From: Prorocentrum cordatum
Taxonomy: Eukaryota > Sar > Dinophyceae > Prorocentrales > Prorocentraceae
Reading direction: 5' to 3'
DNA: 64,000 nucleotides
Assembly (NCBI GenBank): GCA_963575745.1
Contig: CAUYUJ010004289.1
Location: forward strand, 1-64,000
Translations under genes and position numbers: made by a program
The notes under the pieces: model-generated
What the model saw: the letters and a program-made list of their open reading frames with translations, nothing else
What the model was told of the DNA's origin: nothing
The model's database searches: none
Part shown: positions 30,100 through 40,494 of the stretch, piece by piece
How the letters are laid out: every line of letters starts with the position of its first letter
Position numbering within the stretch: the stretch's first letter is position 1

Positions 30100-32458
30100 A
30101 ACAAGTCGCGTGCGAACGCTACCTGTCAGTCATTGCTGTAAGCGTGGCCGCGCAGCACCGTTCAACCCACCTCTGGGGGGCGTTGGCGGTCGGCCTCGTC
30201 GAGCTCCTGTATGGCCCAGGGGGACAGAGGAGCAAGCGATGCCAGCATCGCGCGACACGCTTTCGACCTGCATGCCACAAGATCAATTGCTGCCGCCCGC
30301 GACGTGGAAAGCTTCTTGCACGCAGGGCAGCGCGCGGAGGCCACATACTGTTGCACAGGATTCGTCCTGCCATGGCTCTTATGCTGTTGAGAGCGCAAGG
30401 CGGCCTCGCTTACGCAGCATCGTCTGCGCTGTGGAGGGCATAACATGCAAGGCCAGGGAGCAGACTCAGGAGGATCTGCAACTCTGGCGTCGTAAAAATC
30501 AGGCGTGGGCGCCTTGGGGCCCAGCCGGAAGAATCGGGGCTCCACCTGAGACAATGCGTGAGCCCAGCAAGTAGGGTCACCAATCAGAGCGAGCCAGGGC
30601 TGAGGGTCGAGGCAGGGGTCGGGAAGACCTCGCAACGCCGGAGAGGCCTCGCGAGCCCATGTCAGATCACAGGCCAGCTGCTCCGAAAAACGCGTTATCG
30701 AAAGCAATAGTGCCACGAGAACTTGTGGCCTTGCGCCGAGCACCTTAAAAGGTGACCTCAAGCGAAGCACTGATAGGTGCAAATCGGTGGGGTGGAGCTG
30801 GAAAGCCTTAAGCACGCTGGCATCAGTTCGGTGTCTTGTGCTCTGGGATCGACACTTGTTTGCCGCCTGCCTGAGAGTGCGAAGCCAGGCCTCATTCAGC
30901 ATTATCACTGCGTCGGCGTGCGGGGCGAGCCACGTGTCCGTGCCGTAGAACAGTTGCGAAAAACAGAGGGAGTGTGCAAAGCTCAGCCTCGTCGAGATCG
31001 CGATGCCCACGTTATCAAAAATCCGATGGGCCAAGGGATAGTAAGCAGCAAGGCCCTGGCATCAGGGATGTTGCTGCCGGACGCCGTGCCTATTGCGCCA
31101 ACGTGTAGCACCCCCATCACGACTCCGATAGCCCGGTGGCCATCAGGAGTAGCAAGATAATGGCTTTAACCGGTGGCATCGAACAGCTGCGCCTTGGCTT
31201 TGCGAGCGCCTTTACCAATGAATGAGCGATAAGATACCTTCGTTTTGCCAGCAGCCAAGTTGCAGTCCATACCGCAGCATTTTCACTCATCAAGGATGAT
31301 GGCCAACATCACGTGGGAGTTGTGCACGAGTTGCCGCGGGTCCGCATGCGATAGCATGAAGAACACATCGTCGACGTATTCGATGTTGCACAAGGTTGCA
31401 AGCACGTCGCCTTTGGCCTCGGGCTGTATGGCACTGTCGGCCAACGTCCACAGGCACGGTTGGGAGCCCTCGATCTCGTGCAGGATGTCTGCATCGGAGG
31501 CTCGCGTACGGATCCTGCCCAAAGCGTACTCGTAGATAGCGTTGAAGATCAGCGCGCTTGTTTTGCAGCCTTGCCGAGCCCACTTCCTGGTGCGGACGAC
31601 GGTGGACGAGCCGCGCAGCGATTCCTTGGAGACAACGAGCCACGTATTTTGATGCAGGTCGTCAGCCAACAGACAAACTGCTGGGGTCACACCGGCATCC
31701 AGCGCCGCGCACGTGCTCGGGGAAACCGATGTCGTTCAAAACCTGCGCGGTAGCAGCTGGATTTTGGAACGGCTGCCCCATGGCAAGCTCCCTGCAGACC
31801 GTATCAAACGCCGCTGACAGGTCGACAGAAATCCGAGCGAAAGAAATACGAAGCGAACGAGCCAACTCCGAGTGCAGCTCAGCCACGCAACCAGCAGTGA
31901 AGGTATCTTCGCCAGCGATGGCACGGTATTGGGTGTCAGCAACAGCTCGAGGGCAGTGCTCGGCTAGGGCGTCCTGCAGCGTGGCACCGTGTACCTTGCC
32001 GAGGTGAGACTGAATCAAAGTACCTCTGCTGTTAGCGGTCAGTGCCTTGCCCCCCTTCGTTTCCACATGTCTTGCTTGCGACCGCCCTTCAGCGCCAGCG
32101 GACAACGGCCAATTTGGCGAGTAGCATTCAAGACAGCTCGGGCGAGAAGAGCAGCTGGTTCGCCTCCAGCTTTCCAGACTGCAGGTCCGAGACCATCAGG
32201 GCCCGTGGCCTTGCGCCCCTTAGCCGCCTTTAGCAGCAGGTCGACGCATCGGAGGTCCAAAACAGCAGCTCGAGGGGAATCGTCGGGGATGGACTCAGCA
32301 TCGCTCAGCACCTGGAGGTCTGCGATCGGGAGACGATCCCCGGCGAGAAGTCGTTCCGGGACGGCCCCGAGAGGCCCCAGGACAGCCCGAAGTGGACCTA
32401 TGGCAAACAACACATGGGAACAACAGTGCAGAGGTCTCTTCATTCTTTTCCAAGTCAT
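30100..32458 (-). pseudogene. LINE-type reverse transcriptase, 5'-truncated and frameshifted
   Basis: Read on the minus strand: LLLKAAKGRKATGPDGLG with WKAGGEPAALL (32458-32039, start of the RT domain); a frame change at a C run (32050-32055); TANSRGTLIQSHLGKVHGAT, TQYRAIAG and the palm motif ISVDLSAAFDTVCREL (32105-31662); a second change; RQGCKTSALIFNAIYEYAL and the catalytic motif IEYVDDVFFML (31690-31283); an in-frame TGA at 31281-31283 followed by KCCGMDCNLAAGKTKVSYR; then LFYGTDTWLAPHADAVIMLN and a Cys/His tail, CMLC...HKSH and CPACKKL (31034-30162). Order and motifs are those of non-LTR retrotransposon pol with a C-terminal zinc finger. YVDD replaces the usual YADD. No endonuclease is seen upstream, as in 5'-truncated LINEs. 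Inactive. Confidence 0.88.
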
Positions 32459-33530
32459 GGGGTTCGCTTTGTTTCAGTCAACGATGGCTCCACAAGGATC
32501 TCGGAGAAGCCGATGAACGACGAAGCAGACGCCCGGAGGGCTGCAATAGGATCCAACACATGTCCCAGGACTGGCCCAAGAAGGCCCCGGAAGCTGCAGG
32601 CCCCCACATGGAGGGAGAACTCGAGGGACGTGCGCCCCGAGCGTTCCAGCAACGCTTCGCCAGAACGTTCTGGATGCCCTAGCGCCGCCTGGTTTGAAGA
32701 CCGCTGATCTGGCGGACGAAGGCCTCGGCAAACCACCACAGAAGAGAACTCTGGGGAAATGTGTTCGCATTGTTCCGGCGGAGCTCCGCCAGAAAGTCAT
32801 GGGCGCCCCGGCACCAAACGTTCGAAGAATTATGTTTGGGCGGCATGATGGCATGGCCCAGGCCCATCATGGCAAGCGGCCGTGGAAGAGAGTTGCGGGA
32901 GAACACCCGTTCCCGTTGGGCCCTCCCTGAACGTTCTCAGCGAGCTCGATGGCCACCGCGCCGTCTCGCAAGAACTACGAGCCCGAAGATTACCCGAGTT
33001 GCCGCAATCATTTCCAAAGCCCATCAATGTCCCCCACGCTGCGCTCAGGCATTATACTTTCTGCGACCGAAGATGGTTCTCAGAAGGCTTCGGAGAAGCC
33101 AGTGGCGACTGAGGAGGCGCCCGTCGCACCGCGCGATACTCCAAGCGCAATCCAGGATTGCGCAAGCAGGGCCCGGAGGGCCTCTCTGGGGAGCTCGCGA
33201 CGAATGCTGAGGACATTCAGACTGGCCCAAGATGGCTCGTTGACCATAGCGCCCCACCGCATGTCCCGAGGGAGCTCCAAGCCAGCTCTACTGTGACCAA
33301 CGATGGTTTCAACGCGGCCGCGTGAGTGCCCGAGGGCCCTAAGGAAATCCCAACCATGGTTCCATGCAGCCCATGAGCAGCCCCAAGAGGGGCCCCAAAT
33401 AATGTTGAGCAGGGCTCCAGGATAGCCCCGAGAAGGCCTCGCGCGAGTCCCGCGGAGAAACGCGCGTTCGGCCTCTGGGGGCCATTTCGGCCCCATTCGG
33501 CCCCAGGGCTGTCCGAAATCAGCCCGGGGG
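32459..33530 (-). repeat. degenerate GAAGGCC/CCCAAGA repeat-derived sequence
   Basis: Irregular repetition of CGAAGGC, AGAAGGCCCCGG, GATGGCTCCACAAGG and similar, the complement of the CTTGGGG type. No gene recognised. Confidence 0.5.
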
Positions 33531-33667
33531 GCAAAGCTGAGGAGACATCTGCCAGCGGTGCGCCTGGAACGAGCAGGGGCCCAGCCGGCGGGGCGCTGGG
33601 CCCCCGCGAGATTCTGACCAGAACGAGCCCATGGACATGTCTGGAGCTACTCCTGACCCCGAGCCAG

Positions 33668-33668
33668 G

Positions 33669-33703
<35 letters not shown>

Positions 33704-33734
33704 CATACACACATACATATACATATACACATAT

Positions 33735-33765
<31 letters not shown>

Positions 33766-33795
33766 GATATATATATATATTTATATATATATATC
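33668..33795. repeat. (TA)n microsatellite with CA/ACATA interruptions
   Basis: Alternating TA with ATACACATA units; creates Y/I/H-rich frames. Confidence 0.96.
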
Positions 33796-33833
33796 ACGAC
33801 GGATGGGGCAGGAAGGGGCGGGGGGGGGGGGGC

Positions 33834-33912
33834 GTGGGCGAGGGCGGGGGCGAGGGGATGGAGGAGAAAGAGGAGGGTGAGGGCGAAGGAGGAGGAGGGG
33901 GAGGAGGATTGG
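33834..33912 (+). repeat. GGA/GGGCGA purine repeat
   Basis: Degenerate GGAGGA and GGGCGAG units directly upstream of the relict spliced leaders. Confidence 0.8.
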
Positions 33913-33962
33913 GAGAGAAGGAGAACGAGCATCGAGGTTTAGGGGCCTCCATGAGCTTCAAT

Positions 33963-33992
33963 CCATGCTGGCTCAAGCCATGTTGGCTCAAG
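33963..33992 (+). other. tandem relict spliced-leader units
   Basis: Two adjacent 15-mers: CCATGCTGGCTCAAG (33963-33977) and CCATGTTGGCTCAAG (33978-33992). The dinoflagellate spliced leader ends CCATTTTGGCTCAAG and contains GTAG just before CCATT. When a reverse-transcribed, SL-bearing mRNA is expressed again, trans-splicing at that internal AG leaves stacked 15-base relicts, which is what is seen: 13 of 15 and 14 of 15 matches in direct tandem. They lie 98 bases upstream of the ATG of a LINE ORF1 remnant. Relict SLs in retroposed genes are documented for dinoflagellates; here the unit, register and position all fit. Confidence 0.86.
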
Positions 33993-34090
33993 TTCTTGGT
34001 TCGCGCACCATGGGCGCCCATTTTGCCCGCCTTTCGCGCTCTCTTACATTCTCGCATTTACATTATTTCATTCGTCTCCTCGCGGCCGCG

Positions 34091-34883
34091 ATGTCTTCTT
34101 CCTCAGGCGCAGGCGCAGGCGGACGCGCCCCGGGCGCCCCTGCGCGACAGCCTATCATGGCGCGAGCAGATCGAGCGGCGCCAAAAAGACGCGAGCGACC
34201 CGAAGTGCGCGATCTGGCCACGCCGCCTTCAAAGAGCGCCCTGCAGCAAGCAGAGCCGGCCGTTCAGCCCGGCGTCGCCCATGGGCGATGCCTCGCAGCA
34301 GCGCGGAGGAGGTGATCAACCTCAAGAGTTGGATCTCTCCGGAGACGCCAGCTCACCAGGGGCAGGCGCGTTCGACGTCGACGACGAAGACGACAATGAT
34401 TTGGATGCGGATGGTTCAGTGACGATCAAGGCCGCGCAGAAGATGTTCAGAGCGCATCTCGCACCTACAACGCGGATGGCCTGGGCCCACGGCCGCGAGC
34501 TCAAGCGACTCAAGGAGACCATGAATTTCGATTTCCGCAACTTCAAGACGACAATCGAAGCAGGGGTGGGGGAATTCAACACCCGGGTCACTGTGGAAGA
34601 CGATCTGGCAGCGGCCCGGGCTGAAATGACAAGCACGCAGCACGACCCCCGCAGAGAAATCAACGTGCTCAAGGGCGCGCCCAGCCGCGCGCAGACCGCG
34701 ACGCCGAGATCTACAACGTCAACTGCAGGCGAGGGAGACGTCGACAGTCGTCCTGGGAGGATTTCCACAATATACGCGCAGGGCGCAACGAGCTCTGGCA
34801 GACGCGCGCCTCGTCGCAGCGAAAGCGCACGAAAAGGGGCCCCCGGGCGAGAACTTCAAGGGCGTCATTTTCCTGCAGTTTGA
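34091..34883 (+). pseudogene. LINE ORF1 remnant (element 2)
   Basis: ATG at 34091 ([17 protein letters not shown]) follows the relict leaders after a short leader sequence. Coding character then alternates between two frames: [17 protein letters not shown] in one, [15 protein letters not shown] in the other, then the first again ([20 protein letters not shown]), so at least three indels are present. The rest ([48 protein letters not shown]) is charged and helical, as expected of a nucleic-acid-binding ORF1 product. Identification as ORF1 rests on position upstream of endonuclease and RT fragments on the same strand. Non-functional. Confidence 0.62.
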
Positions 34884-35625
34884 CGCGCCGGGCATGGCGC
34901 GACAAGCCAAGGCGCGTCTTCGAGAGGTTGCTGCCAAGTCGCTTCAACCCAGGACCGGCGACGACAGCATATAGCGCAACCTCGACGCCGCGATTGAGGC
35001 GCGAGTGGTTTCTTCATTATTGCTTGGCTTGCGGTGCAAGCTGACGCACTGGGGGGGGTGAAAAACGCCGCCTCAAACTTGACGCGGAGAGCGGCGTCGT
35101 CAGAGCGGGGGGGGCAAGAAAATCGCGCGCGCGACGATTGAGGCGGACGCGTTCAAGACACTCTGGCTGGGCGCGGACTGGGGGTCCAGGGCCGAGTTCC
35201 AGAACTCGCCAGAACGCGGCGCAGTTCAGCAAAAAGCAAGAGATCGTCGAGCGCAGAACAGAGCTCGCGCGAGCAAAGGGGCCGGAAAAAAAGGTAGGCC
35301 ATATTGACGGTGCCAGGGGTGCAATGCCAGAGTTTCGCCGGTCCGCCATCTGGACGGGCCGGGCACAGACGCCGTTCGCCCTCCGGCGGACGGGGGCGGA
35401 CATGGCAAAGATGCCACCGACCCCGTTCCATATTTTTCAGACGCGCTGCGACCCGCTGCGACCTCGAGGTTGCTGCGCCGAATGAAGGGGTCTTGCAGGC
35501 GCCAAACTCGCGTGTGCATATATATATAGCATTACACACATAGCGACGCGATATCCACGTCTTATGATTACAGGAGACGCGGGCCACCAGGGCGGAGGAG
35601 TGCAAGGACGAGAGCAGCGATTATT
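34884..35625 (+). pseudogene. degenerate middle part of LINE element 2
   Basis: Between the ORF1 and endonuclease remnants. Short frames such as 35138-35485 contain W-rich and charged patches but no stable reading. A short TATATATATA run sits at 35519-35528. Assigned to the element by position only. Confidence 0.4.
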
Positions 35626-36021
35626 ATGCGATACTTTCCGGAGCGGACATTGATGAACGATCTTACCAGGAGTTGGATTCATTGCGGCGCTAACCATCGT
35701 TCACAACATCAAGGCCCGCAAGCAGAACTCGGACAGAATGGCTTCATCGAAGTTCCAGCTGGACTGGCAAAATATTCGTTGTCTATTTCATTTGCGCCCC
35801 CCCGCGACTTCCGACCGCTGCCGGAGCGGTTGTATTTCTACGACGAGCTGGGCGGATGCTGCGGGGCGTGCTCGGACCGCGCCACAAGAATCACCCCCGG
35901 TGATTTCGGTGCCAGGATTGGGCGCGCAGACCGCGGGGAAGAATGCGTAGTCGGTGATCGTGCTTGGGGCAGGCGGGCCTCGACCGAGGTCGACGCCACG
36001 GGCCGGGGCCTGCCTGTGTAA
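35626..36021 (+). pseudogene. LINE endonuclease fragment (APE-type), element 2
   Basis: The frame ends ITPGDFGARIGRADRGEECV followed by VGDRAWGRRASTEVDATGR. The pattern GDFNARIG...VG..GRR...NGR is the catalytic Asp/Asn region of apurinic-endonuclease-like domains in LINEs. Here GDFG replaces GDFN, so the Asn is lost. Upstream, RLYFYDELGGCCGA recalls the strand before this motif. The N-terminal catalytic motifs are not recognisable. It lies between the ORF1 remnant and RT, the normal LINE order. Confidence 0.7.
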
Positions 36022-36935
36022 TTCTGCGCTGGGCGGTCTGCGCTCGTTGCCCATTTATTTTTCGATGAACCCGCGCAGGAGAAAGTCGCCTTCGCGGGGG
36101 GCGCTTCGGAGGTGAATTGCAATGCCTTGGACTTGCTGCCGCGTGATGGCCCCGCTCTTCGCCGCGCCCATGGACTGCGAAGCCACGGGGGCGCCGCCCT
36201 CGCAACAGGTCGTTATTTGGTCACGGGCGCAACGCGACCCTTTCCAGCGGCCGCCGGAGTGATCTCGGCGGAAGGGCAGGGCCGTCCTCAAGGACCTGGA
36301 GCTCAATCGCTTGTCGCCGAAGCCTTTTCCGATAGCTGTCGGCGGGGGCCCCCGCGGGGACGTCGCGGGTGGAGTGGGGCGCGCGTCGGAGGACGGCGTC
36401 GCTGCAGCGACTGCTGCAGGGGGCCGCGGGCGCCTCGGCGCGCGCTGGATGTGATCGATCAGCGCGGCGCCGCGCGGAGCCAATGCAATCGACTGGGGGA
36501 GGGGGGGGGGGGCGGGCTCTGAAGGAAGTGAGGCAGCCAGCGTAATCCGACAAAACAGACGGGGGCGACTCTGTCATCGCCGCTCGTAGTTGGGACGCGC
36601 CGCGAACACGCTGCAAGGCAAAGCCTCGGAAGCAAGGGCGGCTCAGACATCTGGATGGGCTACTTGTTGAAAGTATTGGCCGGGCTGACGCAGTGGCCGA
36701 TTTCTTTGAGACGGCGCAGTAGAAGGCAAGGCGATTCTGACCGACGAACCCCTACTCGGAGACCAGTTGCAAGTGGGCGAAGCACCGTTTTCGGCGCGCA
36801 GCCCCCCGACTGAGGCGGGGGGCATCCAGTGGCCCAGACGACGTTCCAGCCGAGCGTTGGGAATCGACTGCTCGAACGCCTGGCGGCCTGCGCCTGCCGG
36901 GGGACAGGCGCGGCCCGCTAGAAAGCGCCCCAAAC
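36022..36935 (+). pseudogene. degenerate endonuclease-RT linker of element 2
   Basis: No stable frame; a G run (36498-36511) disrupts reading. Phrases such as LKDLELNRLSPKPFPIAVGG appear briefly in one frame. Included by position. Confidence 0.4.
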
Positions 36936-38034
36936 CAACGCCATCTACAAGAAGGAGAGCGCCATCGACAGCTGCGACAATTACAGGCCGAGATCACTAT
37001 TGTCGAAGCGGCCCCAGCAAGCAGGGGCGGAGGGCCGTCTTGCTTCGACGCAGTGCGGATTCAGACGCGGTCGAGGCACATCGGGTGGGATCCACATGGC
37101 GCGGAGGTGCAAGGAGGCGGCGAAAGCGGCCAACAATGGAAAGATTGCGTTCGTCGCCTTCGACTGTAAGAAAGCGTTTGACTCCATCGACATGGCGCGA
37201 TGATTGCTGCTCTCTGGAGGTGCGGGGTCCCGCAGAGGATGTTCTGATCTTATTTTTTACAGCGATCGCCACTTCCACGTATTCGATGGGCCCCGAGCGT
37301 CCAGGCAACGACGACGACGTTCAGGAACTGCTCAAGATTGCCTCATGTTCCCATTCTTTTCTGCGCTGGCAATGACAGGATTAAGGTAAGATGCGAGGGA
37401 CAAGGTGGGCCACGAAGCGGGAGCAGAGATGAACGCCGGCAACACGTCAATCTTAGCGTGCGCCGACGACACATTATTGGTGGGAGTGTCCGAGCAGTAT
37501 TTGCAAGAGTTGTTAGATGCTGTCGCGCGGGCTGGAGCACGGGCAGTTTCCAGATGATACAGATCGGGTGCGACATTCGTCTGCGAACTCTTGAGGGCCG
37601 CGCGATCCCTGCCCAAGATGATTTGTGATACCCAGGAGCCACCTCGTACCGTTCAGGTTGCGTAGCGTATTCCCCGTTTTTCTTTTCGCGCGTGTCCAAG
37701 AAGGCCGTATTGCAGCAAACCCAACAGGGCCCTTACAGCACCCAGCTTTTGCGACAGCTGCCCTCATTGCATAAGAGATCAGGGCGCCGAACGATGATTT
37801 TCCTAGACGCGCAACTTTTCAGCTTGACACTATGCTCCCTTCTACGGACGCGCTCAAACGTAGGCGAGGGCGACCGCAACGGGAATGGGCTTCCAGGCTG
37901 TACCAAATCAGTTCACCGAGTTCCAATTCGCACGCGTTGCTTCTGCAGTGCGTCCAGGACCCGGTGCACTGGGACGCCGTTGCACAACGTTACACAGTAG
38001 CGTTGACACAGCCTGTCCGCAATTTTCGGCCAGA
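36936..38034 (+). pseudogene. LINE reverse transcriptase and C-terminus (element 2)
   Basis: One frame gives AIYKKESAIDSCDNYRPRSL, then TQCGFRRGRGTSGGIHMARR and IAFVAFDCKKAFDSIDMAR (RT motifs up to the first palm Asp), a stop, then YSDRHFHVFDGP and QDCLMFPFFSALAMT. The catalytic box appears as ILACADDTLLVGVSEQYLQE (about 37450-37510; CADD replaces YADD), and after more stops IQIGCDIRLRTLEGRAIP, SKKAVLQQTQQG and the typical C-terminal KRRRGRPQREWASRLYQ (37855-37905). Several stops and frame changes: inactive. This lineage differs from the 30-32 kb LINE (GFR..RGTS and GRPQ..W signatures, no zinc tail seen). Confidence 0.86.
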
Positions 38035-38875
38035 TCGTCCCAGGCGGAATTCATATATTTCGCCAGTCGAATGCCCCCGTCCCTCTCCTTCCCTCCTTGT
38101 TCTTTCTCCTTTTTTTCCGCCGCATCCTGCGCACGAGGTAGATATGCAGCTGCCTTCGTGCCACCGCGCCCGCAAAACGGCGGAGTTGGGCTGGCCTGGC
38201 CGTTGCGTTTTTCGCCCGCGTGTTTCGGCGTATGGCACGCACGAGCGAGCGAGCCAGGAACCTCCAGAAGCCTGCGGAGACGTCTGAATGCCAATGCAGT
38301 CTTCTGGAGTCTTCTGGAGACCTGGTGGCTTCTGGGGGTCAAGAGCAGCCCGAGCTTTGGAGGGGTACCCTAATCATGTACTTCGTGGTCGGGTTCTCCT
38401 ATTGGATTTTCTCCGTCGGGCGTTCTAAGAAGGGGCTCGTGTTCTCGACGAGCGGCTTCTGCATTGCAAGACTGAAAGGCTCACGCGGTGTCAGAGGCCA
38501 CAGCCGACGTCGTCACGGCAGGACCTTGCCACAGCGTAGCACAGGCCCGGTCGGACGCCCGAGAGCGTCGCGCCCCATTTGGTGGGGACTGGCGAGGTTA
38601 AAAGAGAGGCCCAACCACTCACAGGGCTCGCCGCACGTGTGATCTTGGGGCGACTCCGGTCCCGACCAGCAGGTTCTGTTGCCCCCCGCCCCCCGGAGGG
38701 GGCCCGCAATAGAGGCGGCCCGCGGCGGTCGACCCGACCCGCGGGTCGTGGTGCACGGCGCACCCGTGCGATGGGCCCGTGCAAACCTCGACCGCGGCAG
38801 CACCTCGGACCTCCAGGGGGTTCCGCGAGCACGGAGCACGATGGCTTCCAGGCCCGGGGCCCGCAACCCTAGTAG
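38035..38875. other. unassigned sequence
   Basis: Overlapping frames without recognised domains; CCCCCCGCCCCCCGGAGGGG near 38681 is a small inverted repeat. Confidence 0.4.
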
Positions 38876-39260
38876 ACAAAAAATAGATACTGGTAGTGTC
38901 TATCTTTGGTGCGGGCCTGCTATGGCGAAACCGCAGCGCATCTGAGTCGGAGCGCGCGAAACGCGAGTCTATTTTTATGTTGTTTTGATGTGCAGTTCGT
39001 GTGACCAAATGAAAATAGACACGTGTAAAATAGATACTGTTATCAAAAATAGATACGGGATCAGCTTTTTAGGAAAAACAGACACTAATATACACGCTTC
39101 TTAGTTAAAAATAAATACGCATTGCAAATTCCTTGGGTTGAAAATAGAAACCCATCAAAACAAATAGAAACTGGTTCGAACAAATAGATATTGATAGACT
39201 CGGCGCGCGCCGAATTCTTGGCCGAGCCCAAAAATAGATACTCCCAACCCCGCTGAAACG
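38876..39260. repeat. AT-rich patch with dispersed AAATAGATACT motif, patch 1
   Basis: AAATAGATAC, AAATAGACAC, AAATAGAAAC and reverse-strand GTGTCTAT recur at irregular spacing (about 38880, 38900, 39013, 39027, 39044, 39111, 39144, 39159, 39180, 39232). The motif is separated by non-repetitive sequence, so this is not a simple tandem array. Confidence 0.8.
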
Positions 39261-39284
39261 TGAGGAGGTTTAAAGATTGGGTGG

Positions 39285-39975
39285 TTCCCTAGGGATTCCT
39301 AAGGATTCCCGAAGGATTCCTAGGGATTCGCTCGGGATTCCGAAGTGCTCCTGAAGGCTTGCTGAAGGATTCCCGGAGGATTCCTGCGGATTCCCCTATA
39401 GGGAGTCCTAAACATTCCCGAGGGATTCCTGAGGATTCCCTATAGGGATTCCTACATATTTCCGCTTGCTTTCCTAAGGTTTTCCCCCATAGGCTTGCAA
39501 AGGATTCCCTAGGGATTCCTAAGGATTCCTGGCGGATTCTTACAGATTCCGAAGGATTCCCTAAGGATTCCATAGGGATTCCCTAGGGATCCCTAAGGAC
39601 CCCAAGGGATTCCAATGGATTCTTTCAAGGGATTCCAATGGATTCTTTCGGGGGTCCTAAGGCCAAGGGATTCCATAGGATTCACTCGGGATTGCTCCGG
39701 ATTCCCTAAGATCTCCTAACGCTTCCTGAGGATTATTTAGCATTCCCTAGGGATTCCTCAAGATTCCCAGAAAGGATTCCTCAGGATTCTTGAAGGATCC
39801 CTGAAGGATTCTCACAGGATTCCTTAGGATACCCGAAAGATTCCCCACGGGATTCCCTAAGGGTGCCCGAAAGATTCCCTAAGGATTCCCCAGGGATCCC
39901 GAAGGATTCCCAAAGGATTGGGCTACCGCGGGATTCCTCGGGGATTCCGGAGGATTCCTAAGTGATCCCTATATT
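39285..39975 (+). repeat. GGATTCCCTAAGGATTCC minisatellite
   Basis: About 690 bp of irregular 10-16-bp units: GGATTCC followed by a variable linker (CTAA, CGAA, TAGG, CCTATA). GGATTC appears dozens of times. The reverse frame encodes a P/R/N/S-rich repeat (NPSGIPRNP-like) without stops; interpreted as artefact. Confidence 0.93.
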
Positions 39976-40120
39976 TTTCTTTTTATTTTTTATTTTTTTT
40001 TTTATATTTTATTATTTCTTTTTAGTATTTATTTTTATTTTTACTCTTTTTTGTTTTTTTTTTTATTTTTTATATTTTTTTTTTTACCTTTTTTTATAAG
40101 CTTTTTTTTTTAATTTTTAT
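39976..40120 (+). repeat. T-rich tract
   Basis: TTTTTATTTTT-type homopolymer-rich DNA following the minisatellite. Confidence 0.95.
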
Positions 40121-40138
40121 GAAGTCCGTAACGAAAGG

Positions 40139-40406
40139 GATGTGCGTTGTGTGTGTGCGCTGCTGTGAGTGTATGTGTGTGTGTGTGTGTGTGTGTGTTT
40201 GTCTGTCTGTTGTTGTCTGTATGTTTTTATCGACTTACACTTTCTCTTTGATGGATTTTTGCTTTTTGTCTGTCTGTCTGTCTGTACTGTCTGTCTTCTT
40301 TTTCTGTCTTGTCTGTCTGTCTGTCTGTCTCCTGTCAAATCTGTCTTCTGTCTGTCTGTATGTCGGTGTGCCGGTGCGTGGGGTGCGTGGCTTGCGTGCG
40401 TGCCGG

Positions 40407-40454
<48 letters not shown>

Positions 40455-40478
40455 GTGTGTGTATATATATATATATAA
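40139..40478 (+). repeat. successive (TG)n, (CTGT)n, (TGCG)n and (TA)n microsatellites
   Basis: TG dinucleotides (about 40170-40200), CTGT/TCTG tetramers (40200-40360), GTGC tetramers (40395-40452), GTGTGTA then TA (40452-40478). Confidence 0.95.
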
Positions 40479-40494
40479 AAACACAGGGCCACTC

